DNA from: Alteromonas profundi | GTDB lineage: Bacteria; Pseudomonadota; Gammaproteobacteria; Enterobacterales; Alteromonadaceae | DNA length: 64,000 nucleotides | Assembly (NCBI RefSeq): GCF_010500865.1 | Contig: NZ_JAAAWN010000025.1 | Coordinates: 1 to 64,000, forward strand | Direction: 5' to 3' | Shown: piece by piece, positions 34,153 through 44,635 of the stretch | Layout of the letters: each line of letters opens with the position of its first letter | How positions within the stretch are numbered: position 1 is the stretch's first letter | Made by a program: the position numbers and the translations under genes | The notes under the pieces: model-generated | Databases searched by the model: none | What the model was told of the DNA's origin: nothing | What the model saw: only the letters and a program-made list of their open reading frames with translations

Positions 34153-36329
34153 TACTTTTGCGCTTTTAGTACAAAAGCAATAAAGAGTATCGCTAGTAAT
34201 CCGAACATGCTGCCACCGCCAGAAGATCCGCTACTCGCCATACCGTTTCCACCTACGCTATTGCTGTCTGAGGCGGGTGAAACCGAAATATTTACTGTTT
34301 CGCTGTGCGTAGCATCGTTATCTGCTACGCGAAACGTAATGCTTGCTTGTTGCTGCGAAAAAGAAGCAGGAATAGTCACCTCATAGCGGCCCTTCGTGAC
34401 ATCTAGGTTTTCATCTATAGCAAGTGCTGTACTTTGCACCCGCAATGTAAGGCTATCTTTATTAGCATCGTTAAGTTCATACTCAATCGCCACTGATTGC
34501 CCCACCTTCGCACTAAGCGCATCATTCGCTATTGTTATGCTAGGCGCGCTATTTACCGGCAATAATTGAACGCCAACTTGTTTACGTAGGGTTTTACCGC
34601 TGTCTTTAGCTATAAACGCAAAACTGACAAACTGCTTTATGTGAACCTCAGGCACGGTGAAGGAGAACGCTCCTGCACTGTCGCTAATGGATACTGGCGG
34701 CCCCATAAACTGTTGGTAGCTAACATTGCTAGCCCCAGTAGCGTTTAAAAGCGCCCACGATAGAGTTACAGTGTCACCGGCATTCGCTATTCGCTGTGAA
34801 GCACTTACATTAAGCGTCAAATTAGACGCCACGGTTTCCTCTGGTAACAAATACTGACTTGATGGGGTGCCGATGGCAGCAAAGTTGAAGGCCCCTTGAC
34901 GGTAGTCTGGGTTTTGTAAAGGAACCGCGGCATTGGATAAATCTAGATATTCAGAAAGCATCGCATCTAGTGCATCACGCTTGTCAGTGGCTATGTCGGC
35001 TAAGTCCGTGATTTCCTCTATATCTTCAGCCACGTGATAGAGTGCGTAACGGTGAGCGTCACCGTCTCCATAATAAAAAGTTTTTATGAGTTTCCAGCCG
35101 TCATACAGTACCGTTGCGGATGGCGGTAGCCAATCGGGCACCCGGGGCATGGTGGGGTAATAGGTAATAATAGGGCGGCTATCTATTGTGTTACCCCTTA
35201 ATACAGGGCGAATATCAATACCATCGATAGCATGATTGGCGGGAACATCGACGCTTAAACCGCCAAGTAGCGTAGCGTAAAAATCCACTGTCTGAATAGG
35301 CGTTTCGGACAGTGTATTTGCTTGCGTTAGCCCCGGCCAAATAATAAAGGTAGGCACCCGGCTGCCACCATCGTATTGCGTCGCCTTACCCCCGCGTAGT
35401 GGAAAATTACTGGTGGGGTGTATTTCACCAAGTACATCATACATATTGCCGCCGTTATCAGAGGTGAACACGATAATCGTGTCATCCTCAATACCTGCGT
35501 CTACCAACCCACTGTACAAAATAGCAATGGCGTCATCAAAATGCTTAACCATAGCGGCATACGTTGCACTGCGCTGGCTATTAAAGGGTGTGCGTTTGTC
35601 TATAAAGTGACTAACGTGCTCTGGCTTTGCGTTAAATGGGGCGTGCACTGAAAATGGCCAAAAATTAACGAAAAAAGGCCCTTTTTTGTGGGTGTCCAAA
35701 ATCCATTGCTTGGCTTCTTTAGCAAGGCGTATATCAATATGTTCTTGCTCGGTGTCGGGCGTTAAATTGGGTGCAAACGACCAAGGTGCTAAATAACCGC
35801 CGTAAGGGCCCGACCCACTAAAATGCGGTATATCTATATCGAACCCATGTTCAAGTGCGCTGTAGGGCGAGGCACCTAAATGCCACTTACCAAAGTGCGC
35901 GGTGTGATAATTTTGCGCCTTCAATACTTTTGCCAGTGTTGGCAATGCGGTGTTTAGCCGCGTGGCTGTTAAGGGCGAGGTTGAAACCTGATTAGTAGGC
36001 GCACTAGCGCGAGAAGAGGCGCTCAGACGAACCGCAGGTGTGTCAATATTGGGGTTTATAATACCGTGGCGAGCGGGTGTTTGCCCGGTAAGAATGGAGG
36101 CTCTGGTAGGTGAACATAAGGGGCTATTACTAAAAGCATGGGTAAAGACCATACCTTTTTGCGCTAACGCATCAATATTGGGCGTTTCATAAAATTGATT
36201 TTGCTGATAAATAGAGGTGTCGTTCCACCCTAAATCGTCAGCAAGTATGAAAATAACATTGTTCGGCTGATTTGCCTCTACTGGCAAACTAAGGGCAAAC
36301 AGCCCCAGAAAAATAAAAAGCTGGCGCAT
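34137..36329 (-). CDS. Formylglycine sulfatase with GlyGly-CTERM anchor
   Basis: A 730-residue secreted sulfatase. Seen: signal peptide, metal residues D31-D32 ('FILADDLGWND'), the formylglycine motif C72-S-P-T-R76, 'HFGKWHLG', then two Ig/cadherin-like domains (about 490-690) and a C-terminal Gly/Ser run, hydrophobic helix and basic end typical of GlyGly-CTERM proteins processed by rhombosortase. I start at ATG 36329, five bases after GGAG; the in-frame GTG two codons upstream overlaps that site. It hydrolyses sulfate esters, probably on an algal polysaccharide. Neither an anaerobic maturase nor other polysaccharide genes are adjacent. Confidence 0.92.
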   Translation of the reverse strand: MRQLFIFLGLFALSLPVEANQPNNVIFILADDLGWNDTSIYQQNQFYETPNIDALAQKGMVFTHAFSNSPLCSPTRASILTGQTPARHGIINPNIDTPAVRLSASSRASAPTNQVSTSPLTATRLNTALPTLAKVLKAQNYHTAHFGKWHLGASPYSALEHGFDIDIPHFSGSGPYGGYLAPWSFAPNLTPDTEQEHIDIRLAKEAKQWILDTHKKGPFFVNFWPFSVHAPFNAKPEHVSHFIDKRTPFNSQRSATYAAMVKHFDDAIAILYSGLVDAGIEDDTIIVFTSDNGGNMYDVLGEIHPTSNFPLRGGKATQYDGGSRVPTFIIWPGLTQANTLSETPIQTVDFYATLLGGLSVDVPANHAIDGIDIRPVLRGNTIDSRPIITYYPTMPRVPDWLPPSATVLYDGWKLIKTFYYGDGDAHRYALYHVAEDIEEITDLADIATDKRDALDAMLSEYLDLSNAAVPLQNPDYRQGAFNFAAIGTPSSQYLLPEETVASNLTLNVSASQRIANAGDTVTLSWALLNATGASNVSYQQFMGPPVSISDSAGAFSFTVPEVHIKQFVSFAFIAKDSGKTLRKQVGVQLLPVNSAPSITIANDALSAKVGQSVAIEYELNDANKDSLTLRVQSTALAIDENLDVTKGRYEVTIPASFSQQQASITFRVADNDATHSETVNISVSPASDSNSVGGNGMASSGSSGGGSMFGLLAILFIAFVLKAQKYITRV

Positions 36330-36543
36330 GTTCACTCCATTGAAGCTTCTGTTGTCTTTCCTCGATGCCAGCGATTATAGGGTATATTTACGCTATTAGT
36401 ATTAAAAACCACCCGTTATTTTGAATTATATAGTGACAAGTAAAAACGCGTAGTATTAAGGGTGCGTGTTGGTTTGCGGCAAAAATAGGCGCCTTGATTA
36501 TTCTTACTGGCGCACACTATTACACGAACATATTGATAAGCGC

Positions 36544-36840
36544 TTATACAAAAATGGCAATAGATAATAGGGTGCGATGGCCTTTCTCAATTTTACTGAC
36601 ACTATGCATATATTTATCTGGGCGGAAAAAATACACACGGTCGAACAGGTTAAAAATGACCTTATCTGCCGAAAATTGACCTCCACGCTGAGGCTTTTTT
36701 AGCACCACATTAAATTTAAAGTAGCGCCCTTTCCCCATAGGATCATTGTGCCTTAGCACCTTATGACCCTCGTGGTATGTCACCACATTGACTGACAAGC
36801 GTCTGAACGACAATAGCGCTTTGTTTGTTACCTTTTTCAT
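36544..36840 (-). CDS. Very small 2OG-Fe(II) oxygenase-like protein
   Basis: A 98-residue protein with an ideal ribosome site (GAGGG five bases before ATG 36840). It keeps what looks like the dioxygenase core: H31-N-D33 (HxD), 'VVLKKPQRGGQF', and H79 with R89 in 'HSVSKIEKGHRTLLSI'. This is about half the length of ordinary family members, so either a minimal member or the C-terminal half of a once larger protein; the good start argues for the former. No linked partner gene. Confidence 0.65.
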   Translation of the reverse strand: MKKVTNKALLSFRRLSVNVVTYHEGHKVLRHNDPMGKGRYFKFNVVLKKPQRGGQFSADKVIFNLFDRVYFFRPDKYMHSVSKIEKGHRTLLSIAIFV

Positions 36841-37014
36841 AAACCCTCATTGTGACCGGTAAGGGGCGCGATTCTACCTATTTACAACCATCAAACAATG
36901 CATTCAGAATTATTTTTTACCACTGCCCGAGCTATAGCATTAACGCCTTCACACTATAACACTCATCCAGCAACCCCTGTACGTATTAAGTACAAACCAA
37001 TAAAAACGACAACG

Positions 37015-37034
37015 AGGAGCGAAGTTTCGCTCCT
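37015..37034 (-). terminator. Terminator of the truncated protease gene
   Basis: AGGAGCGAA-GT-TTCGCTCCT, 9-bp stem, followed leftward by a T-rich run. It lies 25 bases past the stop codon of the protease remnant. Confidence 0.7.
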
Positions 37035-37059
37035 TACACCATGTTACGCTTTTTTCCAA

Positions 37060-37404
37060 CTACTCGACAATTACATTAGCATTCTCAACGTGCATCGTTA
37101 TCCAATCGTTAAAATAGGAAATTCGCGTTAGAACGGCTGTTTCGCCATAGTGGCCGAAGCTAAATTCTTCCACCTCTCCGTCGAACTCCCGCCACGAAGC
37201 CATGCCTATTAACACTGGGGTGTTATTTCTTGTGATGATAACGGCACCACCACTATCACCAGAGCCGATAGTGCCTTCAAGCGGCAAGGCCCTGCTTCCT
37301 TTATCAAAGCTAAACCTTAGCCATTGTTTAGATGCATCGGTGATCTGATTGCTGTACCTTTTTAACGGGTAGTCTTCCTGCGTAAATACCCAGTCTGTGA
37401 AGAA
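37060..37404 (-). pseudogene. C-terminal part of a trypsin-like serine protease
   Basis: The leftward frame carries the catalytic serine motif G-S-G-D-S-G-G-A, followed by 'VLIGMASW', as at the end of a chymotrypsin-fold protease. Protease-like sequence continues upstream ('FFTDWVFTQEDYPLKRY', 'QWLRFSFDKG') to about 37403, where it runs into sequence belonging to the opposite-strand regulator gene. The catalytic His and Asp and the signal peptide are missing. A non-functional 3' fragment. Confidence 0.75.
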
Positions 37405-39330
37405 TTGGGTGATGAGGCTAAGAACCCTCGTTATATTCAGACCGTTCCCAAGCGGGGGTATCGGTTAGTCTGCCAAGTATCGCCGCCACATGGCAATACG
37501 CCAAATCATGCAAACACCACCCACAGAACCGCCCCAACAATTGATATCCCCCATCGTCGCAATAGCCGATTTAGTCACGTTTATAAGTACGTAGGTGCGA
37601 TAGTTTTGTTAGTCGTTATAGGGGGGATTTTTTGGCAGCAAATAGCGCTTAAGAGTAATTTATCGATGGGTTATTCAGCGCCATTAACCCGCGCTAAAGG
37701 CATTGAGTATTCACCTCGTATACACCCCGACAATATTCACGTGTACTACCTTAGTGAAATAGAAGGCAGTAACCAACCTGAGTTGCGAGTGATAAATAAG
37801 GATACCGCATCTGTCAGGCGAGTAAAATTATCAGGTCACATAAGCACAATTATTAAGGTGATGAAAAAACACACCGGCATGCCAACCCAGCTTATTTATC
37901 TTTCAACATCTCACAGTGAGTGCAGTGTCTATCAAGCAGCGCTTTCGAACCCCCAAGAAGACGAGCAAAGCGTTAAAAGTGTGACCAAGTTGTTTGATTG
38001 CAAACATAAGCGAATTAAAGATGTGGACTACCATGAACAACAGCATGCGATTTACTATACAGCGCAGCCAGAAAATTTTTGGCCTAATCAAGTTTACGCT
38101 TTTGACATAGCATCGAAAAAAACCATCACCCCCACCCAACCTGAGCCGAAAGGGTGGGGCCACCACAGTATTGATATATCGCCAGATGGCGAAACACTCT
38201 TAATAATGAGCACAGACCATGATTATTATACTCAGCTCTATGCTGTAAACTTATCCACGCAGGAAATAACCGAAGGGGCCAAATTTAGCCGCCCCGTCGA
38301 TGAGGCGATTTGGCATCACGACTCTGAGCATATCTACTATCATTCGCCGCCTCCCTCTTATCAAATATTACAGAGTGATTTGTACGGTGAAAACACGCAA
38401 GCCATCATTGGGGTATCGGAAGAGTTATCATCAGAAATGACCCGCATGGCGGATGGAAAAAACGTGCTGTTTAGTACAGAGCAGAGCAACTATAATAATC
38501 GCTGGCTAGTGGGAGAAGAAGATTTTACAGCCATAAGCAATTCAACGGTTTCTGATATCTCTCCAATCATGTTTCACCACAGCGAACAATATGTATTTGC
38601 ATCAAAGCGCAGCGGCCACATGCAATTGTATCTAGGCAGCTACCGATCTAAAGAAGTAGTGACACTCACCAAATTTCATGCTCGTTACACTATTGGCCAT
38701 ATGGCCATGTCCTTTGATGACAACGCCTTGTTACTGAGCGTGAATAACAAAGTTTACCATCTTCCTATGCGCGAACTACTTGAGGCTTCCCCTTTGACCG
38801 ATTTTAACGAAAAGCATCTCATTTATGTTAGTGAATTTCCCATTATATCCCTTGATTGGTTTGGTATAGATAACGCAGCCATAACAACCGTAAACCACGG
38901 CACCCCCACGTTAACCGTGACAAATTTACTGGGGCAAGAATTAGAGCTTCCGAATGGAAACTGGGCATATGGGCTAACAGATAGTGAATACCCCACAGAC
39001 ATATATATCATTAAACAAAAGAGCAATGCCTTGCATTACATTGGAAAAAAAGAAGAGTTGGACGATGGTTTGGCTTCTTCTGCGACTTCCCTGAAAAGCT
39101 TACTTAACCTACCTGAGCAGTTTTATCACGCAAAGGTCGATGCGCGTACTCTGTACTATATAACCACAGAAAATGATGTCGAATTTCTTCACAGTGTTCC
39201 TCTAACGGGCGCAGGGAAGACAACTAAGCTGCCATTGTATCGTTTTTCAAACTACGACGTGACGCGAGGGAAAATAATCGTAAGCGATATGGCAGATAGA
39301 GAAGGTGACATTTACAGAACTGTCCAATAA
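37405..39330 (+). pseudogene. CadC/ToxR-like transmembrane regulator lacking its DNA-binding domain
   Basis: The frame opens with LGDEAKNPRYIQTVPKRGYR, the last part of an OmpR/CadC-type winged helix, then a linker, one membrane helix (about 56-74) and a large periplasmic beta-propeller-like domain (about 80-640). Roughly the first 80 residues of the winged helix are absent, and the sequence before 37405 belongs to a protease on the other strand. Either the stub is made from TTG 37405 without function in DNA binding, or it is silent. Downstream codons are intact, so the loss may be recent. Confidence 0.75.
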
Positions 39331-39583
39331 CCAACCTTGCGATGAATACCTCAAAGGCTATCCTATTTCCATATGTATACGACGCTGCTTAACGACTAAT
39401 AAGCCCCCCTTTTACCAAGATACACTTAAAACACCTTATAGCATTTTGTAACAAATTATCTGTAATTTGTACTTGCATATGCACTAAAGCGAAGGCATAT
39501 TTTGCATCCTTTATTGTGCAACGAATCAGTATATGTTGACGTTGCTGCCGCGAATTTAAATGGATTTAGTCTAGGAAGTTGCG

Positions 39584-41413
39584 TTGTATTCCTTTTTCAC
39601 CCGCTGTTGCATAGTATTTTTGTGTACCGTAACGCTAGTTTACGCTAACGATGCGTCTCAACATATAAATAACCTAGCATCACACAAGGTGTGGAAGCAG
39701 CTATTACATGCTGAGCAAACCGCAGTAACGCTACACCACAGTGGCAGTCACTTCTATTTAGCAGAAAATGGCTTTGAAAATCCACTTTCAGAACTTAACG
39801 CGACTATTCATGCCTTCTCGCAAAACCCAAAAAGCCAGTGTCAATTTCCCGCACGTAAACGTTTTATAGAAAAACAGTTACCCACACTTAGCTTCCCTGA
39901 CGTGGCATGCCCAAAGTATCAAGAATATTTAGATGCTTTTTCTACCCACAGCGCCAGCCTTATTTTTGCTTCAGGCTACTTGGGTAACCCCGCATCGATG
40001 TTTGGTCATGTATTTTTAAAGTTTAATGGTGAATCAGAAGACGGCTTACTCGATAACACCTTCTCTTATGGGGCCAAGGTGCCTGATAACGAAAACAAGT
40101 TGGTTTACATCACTAAGGGCATCTTGGGCGGCTATCAAGGTAAGTTTTCTAACCAGCAATACCACCACCATCATTTAACCTATAGCGAAACCGAGCTTCG
40201 CGATATGTGGGAATATAAACTCGCCCTATCCCAAGACGATATTCACTTTCTCCTTGCCCATTTATGGGAGTTAGAAAATGCCACAATGACCTATTACTTC
40301 TTTGAGCAAAACTGTGCCTACCAATTAGCAAAGTTGCTTAGCTTGGTTTTCGATGAACCCCTGATTGCCCCTAATAAAGTGTGGGTAATGCCGTTTGATT
40401 TAGTGGTAATGATGCAGCGCCATCAAACTAACCGCCCCATGTTTAGCGACGTTATTTACCATGGCTCACGTCAGCAAACACTTTATGATCGCTGGCAACA
40501 GTTAACCAGCAATGAACAGCAAACCTTACTGCAAATATTAGAAAGTGCGCCTGAACAGACACACGCGCAGCTTGCTACTTTAGGTGACGCATCAGCAATA
40601 CGGGTTATCGATACCCTTTACGACTACTTTGCGTTTATTGAACAAAAAGAAGACGACCTCACCGATACACAACAAGCACAAAAGCGCCAGGCTATGATTA
40701 AGCGGTTTGCCATGGCGCCGGGTAAACCAAACTGGAAAAGCGTAGATAGACGCCCTCCTCATGAGGCACAAGATACCACGCGTATTGGCCTTGGGTTATA
40801 CGACACACCAGCAGGCGACTTAGCGGGAGAACTGAACTTTCGGGCCAATTACTACGATCTGCTTACGCTGAATGCGGGGCGAATACCTTACTCTGAACTC
40901 ACCACCTTTAATGTTCGCCTTCGCTACCAAGAGGGTGAAGGGCTATCAGTAAAAGAGTTTACGCCGGTGCGAATTATTAACCTTAATGCGTCTGAATCTG
41001 GGTTACCACTTGATAGCAATTGGGCTTGGAAACTCGCCTTTGGCTACAAAGAACAAGCTAATAGCTGCACCCACTGCGGGGCAGGTTATATCGACAGTTT
41101 TATTGGGAAGTCTTGGGCCTTTCGTCACAACCTTGTAGGTTATGCCGCGCTCAGCACGTCTATTACCAGCTCTAATCTGAGTGGCGGCTTTATAGCTGTA
41201 GGTTCAGAAATGGGAGGCGTAGCACACGTTACGTCTGAAATAGCAATGTCACTAGCAGTAGGACAACAATGGTTTGTTAATCAGCCTTCTAAGGATCAAC
41301 ACTATCTCTCTGTTACGGCACGATATTCAATTAATCAGCGCTGGGACGTGAGAGCCAATATTGATAACAAGCATGGTACTGACTTTGGCTTGCTTATTTC
41401 ACATTATTATTAA
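39584..41413 (+). CDS. DUF4105 (Lnb-type periplasmic) protein
   Basis: A 609-residue exported protein with the DUF4105 domain (about 120-320): 'ASGYLGNPASMFGHVFLKFNG' and 'YFFEQNCAYQLAKLL', whose Ser/His/Cys positions suggest a papain-like fold; the function is unknown. The C-terminal 220 residues look like beta-strands of an outer-membrane barrel. The start is TTG 39584, with AGGAA six bases upstream; no ATG with a ribosome site gives the signal peptide. Directly followed by a DUF3015 gene, a recurring pair. Confidence 0.88.
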   Translation: MYSFFTRCCIVFLCTVTLVYANDASQHINNLASHKVWKQLLHAEQTAVTLHHSGSHFYLAENGFENPLSELNATIHAFSQNPKSQCQFPARKRFIEKQLPTLSFPDVACPKYQEYLDAFSTHSASLIFASGYLGNPASMFGHVFLKFNGESEDGLLDNTFSYGAKVPDNENKLVYITKGILGGYQGKFSNQQYHHHHLTYSETELRDMWEYKLALSQDDIHFLLAHLWELENATMTYYFFEQNCAYQLAKLLSLVFDEPLIAPNKVWVMPFDLVVMMQRHQTNRPMFSDVIYHGSRQQTLYDRWQQLTSNEQQTLLQILESAPEQTHAQLATLGDASAIRVIDTLYDYFAFIEQKEDDLTDTQQAQKRQAMIKRFAMAPGKPNWKSVDRRPPHEAQDTTRIGLGLYDTPAGDLAGELNFRANYYDLLTLNAGRIPYSELTTFNVRLRYQEGEGLSVKEFTPVRIINLNASESGLPLDSNWAWKLAFGYKEQANSCTHCGAGYIDSFIGKSWAFRHNLVGYAALSTSITSSNLSGGFIAVGSEMGGVAHVTSEIAMSLAVGQQWFVNQPSKDQHYLSVTARYSINQRWDVRANIDNKHGTDFGLLISHYY

Positions 41414-41435
41414 TAACAATCAGAGGAATATAAAA

Positions 41436-41882
41436 ATGATAAAAAAACTAACACTTGCAGCACTTCTTACTACTACTGCATTTGCTGGAAATGTATCGGC
41501 TGACGATAACATTAACCCGTGGAAACACTGTGGTATTGGCGCTGCTATTTTTGATGACAATGGCACAGCTGCTGCAATTTCAAACATCATTTGGGATTTA
41601 GGTACAACTGCGGTTTCTTCAAAAGTATCATCTGCTGATTCTTGTGAAGGTAAAATGGCGACTGCGGCTGTATTTATTCAAAATAACTTTAACAACGTTA
41701 TTGAAGAAACGAGCCAAGGTTCAGGCGCACACCTAACGGCAATGCTTGATATTTTAGAGGTAAACGAAGCAGCACGCGCTGATGTTGTAACTGCTGTTCG
41801 TGCTGAAATGGCACTATCAGTTGCAGCAAACGAAGCAACTAGCCCAGAAGCTTTCTACAATGCAGTTGTAGCAAACATCTAG
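41436..41882 (+). CDS. DUF3015 exported protein
   Basis: A 148-residue protein with a signal peptide (...FAGNVSA-DDN) and the DUF3015 pattern ('NPWKHCGIGAAIFD', 'SCEGKMATAAVFI', with two cysteines probably disulfide-bonded). The function is unknown. AGAGGA lies eight bases before ATG 41436; 22 bases after the DUF4105 stop and likely co-transcribed, ending at the strong terminator 41952-41986. Confidence 0.88.
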   Translation: MIKKLTLAALLTTTAFAGNVSADDNINPWKHCGIGAAIFDDNGTAAAISNIIWDLGTTAVSSKVSSADSCEGKMATAAVFIQNNFNNVIEETSQGSGAHLTAMLDILEVNEAARADVVTAVRAEMALSVAANEATSPEAFYNAVVANI

Positions 41883-41951
41883 TTATATAGGCAGTGGCGA
41901 AATAACCGCTTGCGGGAATGCCACTGTCGCATAGCAGTGATATAGCAATAC

Positions 41952-41986
41952 TAAACTAGGGCGCATAGCGCCCTAGTTTATTTTTT
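41952..41986. terminator. Strong bidirectional terminator
   Basis: TAAACTAGGGCGC-ATA-GCGCCCTAGTTTA: perfect 13-bp arms, followed by T6. Ends the DUF4105-DUF3015 operon and, on the other strand, efpL. Confidence 0.93.
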
Positions 41987-42001
41987 AATTTTACTTAAAT
42001 A

Positions 42002-42568
42002 TTATGCGCGACTTTGGAATTTACGCTCTTCGGTATTTACCTTTATCCACTCGCCGGTACTGATGTACTCAGGTACTTGAACCACTAAGCCCGTTGATAA
42101 CGTAGCAGGCTTAGTCCTAGAGGTTGCCGATGCACCTTTAATAGAAGGGTCGGTTTCAACTACCTCAAGTTCTACGCTCATTGGTAAATCTAGGGCCACT
42201 GGCACGTCGCTTACAATTAACACCTGAATAGACTCGGTTTTTTCATTAATAAATAAGGCTTCATCGGCAATGCTTTCTTTATTTAGGTGATACGGCGTGT
42301 AATCTTCGTTATCGAGAAATACATACTCGTCACCATCAATGTAAGAAAACATCACAGGGCGACGTACTAAATCAGCCATTTCTAGCATGTCTGAATCTTT
42401 GAATGTTTCATCAAACTTAGCGCCGCTAACCACGTCGTACATACGCATGCGATAAATGCTACCTCCCGCACGGCCCTGAGGTACTGAACGTTCGATATCT
42501 CTCACAATACACGTTTTACCACCATAAACGATGGTGTGATTCTTTTTAATTTCACTTGCCTTTGGCAT
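42002..42568 (-). CDS. efpL: Elongation factor P-like protein EfpL (YeiP)
   Basis: A 188-residue three-domain EF-P paralogue that relieves ribosome stalling at difficult peptide bonds. Seen: KOW-like N-terminal domain with the tip loop '[13 protein letters not shown]', '[14 protein letters not shown]' in domain II and '[36 protein letters not shown]' across domain III, all YeiP-specific. The tip lacks the modifiable Lys of canonical EF-P, as is normal for EfpL. AGGG precedes the ATG. Single gene. Confidence 0.95.
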   Translation of the reverse strand: MPKASEIKKNHTIVYGGKTCIVRDIERSVPQGRAGGSIYRMRMYDVVSGAKFDETFKDSDMLEMADLVRRPVMFSYIDGDEYVFLDNEDYTPYHLNKESIADEALFINEKTESIQVLIVSDVPVALDLPMSVELEVVETDPSIKGASATSRTKPATLSTGLVVQVPEYISTGEWIKVNTEERKFQSRA

Positions 42569-43032
42569 GGTCTTACCCTGTTATTAATGGCCTTTAACGA
42601 TTGGCGGGCCATGTTAAATTATCACCCTATCTTCCGGTAATTGCGTGTTATAGTCAAAGCTATAAGCCTACTGCGATCGCATGAGATTGGTTGGTATCTT
42701 CGGTGATCACCCGTTGAACACTCTTAATTCGGTTATCGCTGTGATTGAGCGACAGTGTTTCCAACGTATTGCATTCAGAGATCAACCAAAAGCCAACGAA
42801 AGTCAGTATTTTGAAGCTGTTTTTTATCATGTGAGTACCGAAACACTTGCCTAGCCGGAAGCGTCATTTATAGCTTAGTAACACCAACCCTTTATCTCGT
42901 GTAGGTTTTGGTCTCCTTCGTACGTGAAGCGGACACTGGGCAATAACGGAGTTTGTAATCAAAAATAGCATTATTGTTTAATCATAACCTTTGGATTACG
43001 CTTGTAATCAAATTCGCCATCAGAGTTAATGG
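42569..43032. other. Intergenic, no gene seen
   Basis: 464 bases holding the efpL promoter side and AT-rich sequence. I see no gene, RNA or repeat that I can support. Confidence 0.5.
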
Positions 43033-43563
43033 ATGAAAATCTTTAGCCATGCTTTAGTTGTCCTAGTGCTTTTATTATCGGTTTGTGCGAGCAAAACCAC
43101 CGTTCATGTTTATGCAAAATAGCTAGATAGCACTCACAGAGACGAAATTAGTAACGCTTTTGATTCGTCTCAAAGATATCGCGTTCAATTGAATGAATTC
43201 GACTTTCCCGCGAGTGTTACCGAAAATACTCTTCTCTACTTTTTAATTTTACTTGAACCTGAAGCTATTGATATAGCCTCTAACATATCAGCTACTGCCG
43301 GCTTCACAGTACAGCGAATTGAAGGTTTGAATAAAGGAAATCATTGGTATACAAAAAATTCAATGGCTCTATTTCTATTGCCCAAAAACAAAGACAATAG
43401 ACGAATGTTTTTCCGTCAAGATTTAATGAACGAATACAAGGCTAAAGACTGTAGTGAAGCTACTTCTTTATATTTTCACAAGGATGGCTCTTTCACACTT
43501 GAAATGGCTACAAAAAGCACTGGCACTGATATGATTATTGGTGTGTGGAAATATAGGCAGTAG
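43033..43563 (+). pseudogene. Lipoprotein gene interrupted by an in-frame TAG
   Basis: ATG 43033 starts a lipoprotein signal (MKIFSHALVVLVLLLSVC, lipobox LSV-C) that stops at TAG 43120-43122 after 29 codons. The same frame continues without another stop for 146 codons to the TAG at 43561, and reads as protein (LDSTHRDEISNAF ... DMIIGVWKYRQ). A CAG-to-TAG change would explain it. No family recognised; the second part alone, from TTG 43189, has no ribosome site. Lies in a stretch with other broken genes. Confidence 0.7.
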
Positions 43564-44454
43564 CCTTTTTTAGAATTGAAAAAGAAAGGAGCTACTTATG
43601 CAGACTATTATTTTGAAATAAAGCGGTTTAGGGACGCTGACTAGGTAAGTGAAATAGATTTTGTGGAGCTGGTGTCCCTAAATGCGGGGAGCTTGCCCGA
43701 GAACTGCTCCTTTTTAATTGGAAAAAGAATTTGACTGCTGACTGTTATCAAATTTTGCGAATTGCCTGAAGCCGACCATGTCGCCCATATTGCTCCGTAT
43801 TTAAAGTTACCCGTTACCCTGATGACTAGTAGAGACTCTTTGGTAAAGCGGTCGATAAAGCATTAAGATTCTAATGTCGGCAACGAGCGACGAGGAGGCA
43901 TTGAATGTTTCAACTAATAACGTCTACTGATTCGATAAAGCGGATATCAGAGAATGCATCTCTGAGGTGCCCCAGAGGGATTTGAGTAAAAGTTGTATAC
44001 AGTAGTATGCCTAATAAGAGCCACAAAACCCGCTCTAAAATCTGCGACTGCTCAGAAAAATTCACTCCGTTCGACAATCCTAGAAGGATACCAGCCAGGT
44101 AAATAAATACTTGATATTTTTATAGATTCTCTCGTTTCAACGCGCACAACCTTGTTGATCTATAGCCGCTTCCTCGATGTAACAAACGTCTAATAAAATG
44201 GGTTTGCCAAGTAGCACTTTACGACATCTTTAGTTGAACAGGAAGGAGTTTAACAAGCTCAGCTGTACTAGTGTGATTTGATTATAAAGGGAAACCCCTC
44301 GGTCTAATTACCAAGCGATTTTGTTGCACATGATTTTATTAGTAGACTCTCATTCTTTCAAGGAAATAGAAACGCGAGACCAAACTCAAATAACATTATG
44401 CAAATCCTTAGCGAAATCAAGTTGCTTTGGTTTCCGGATTTATACTATCATCTA
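43564..44454. other. Intergenic, no gene seen
   Basis: About 890 bases without a supportable gene. A seven-codon frame with a ribosome site starts at about 43598, and a small GGAGC / GCTCC hairpin with T5 lies at about 43688-43715. The stretch is probably decayed sequence. Confidence 0.4.
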
Positions 44455-44635
44455 AGACTTCGTTGGGGAGTAGCCTGTTTCCATTATTCATGGAAAAGTT
44501 TGTGTCAACATAATTGGTCACATGACCATGGTACAAACACCTCTTGGTTGGCGAGACCATCGATATTTCCATGCTCTAAGGTCAGGCGTGTGGTTTTATC
44601 GTGGACTCAATATTGCCTGACCGGAGTTTTGAAGT
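44455..44635 (+). promoter_or_regulatory. Manganese riboswitch (yybP-ykoY type) before mntP
   Basis: The leader contains the conserved 5' block TTGGGGAGTAGCC (44463-44475) and the conserved 3' block GGCGAGACC (44550-44558), between which a long variable arm can fold. This is the layout of the yybP-ykoY RNA that senses Mn2+ before mntP genes in proteobacteria. The downstream part up to the ATG would be the expression platform. I could not fold it computationally. Confidence 0.8.
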
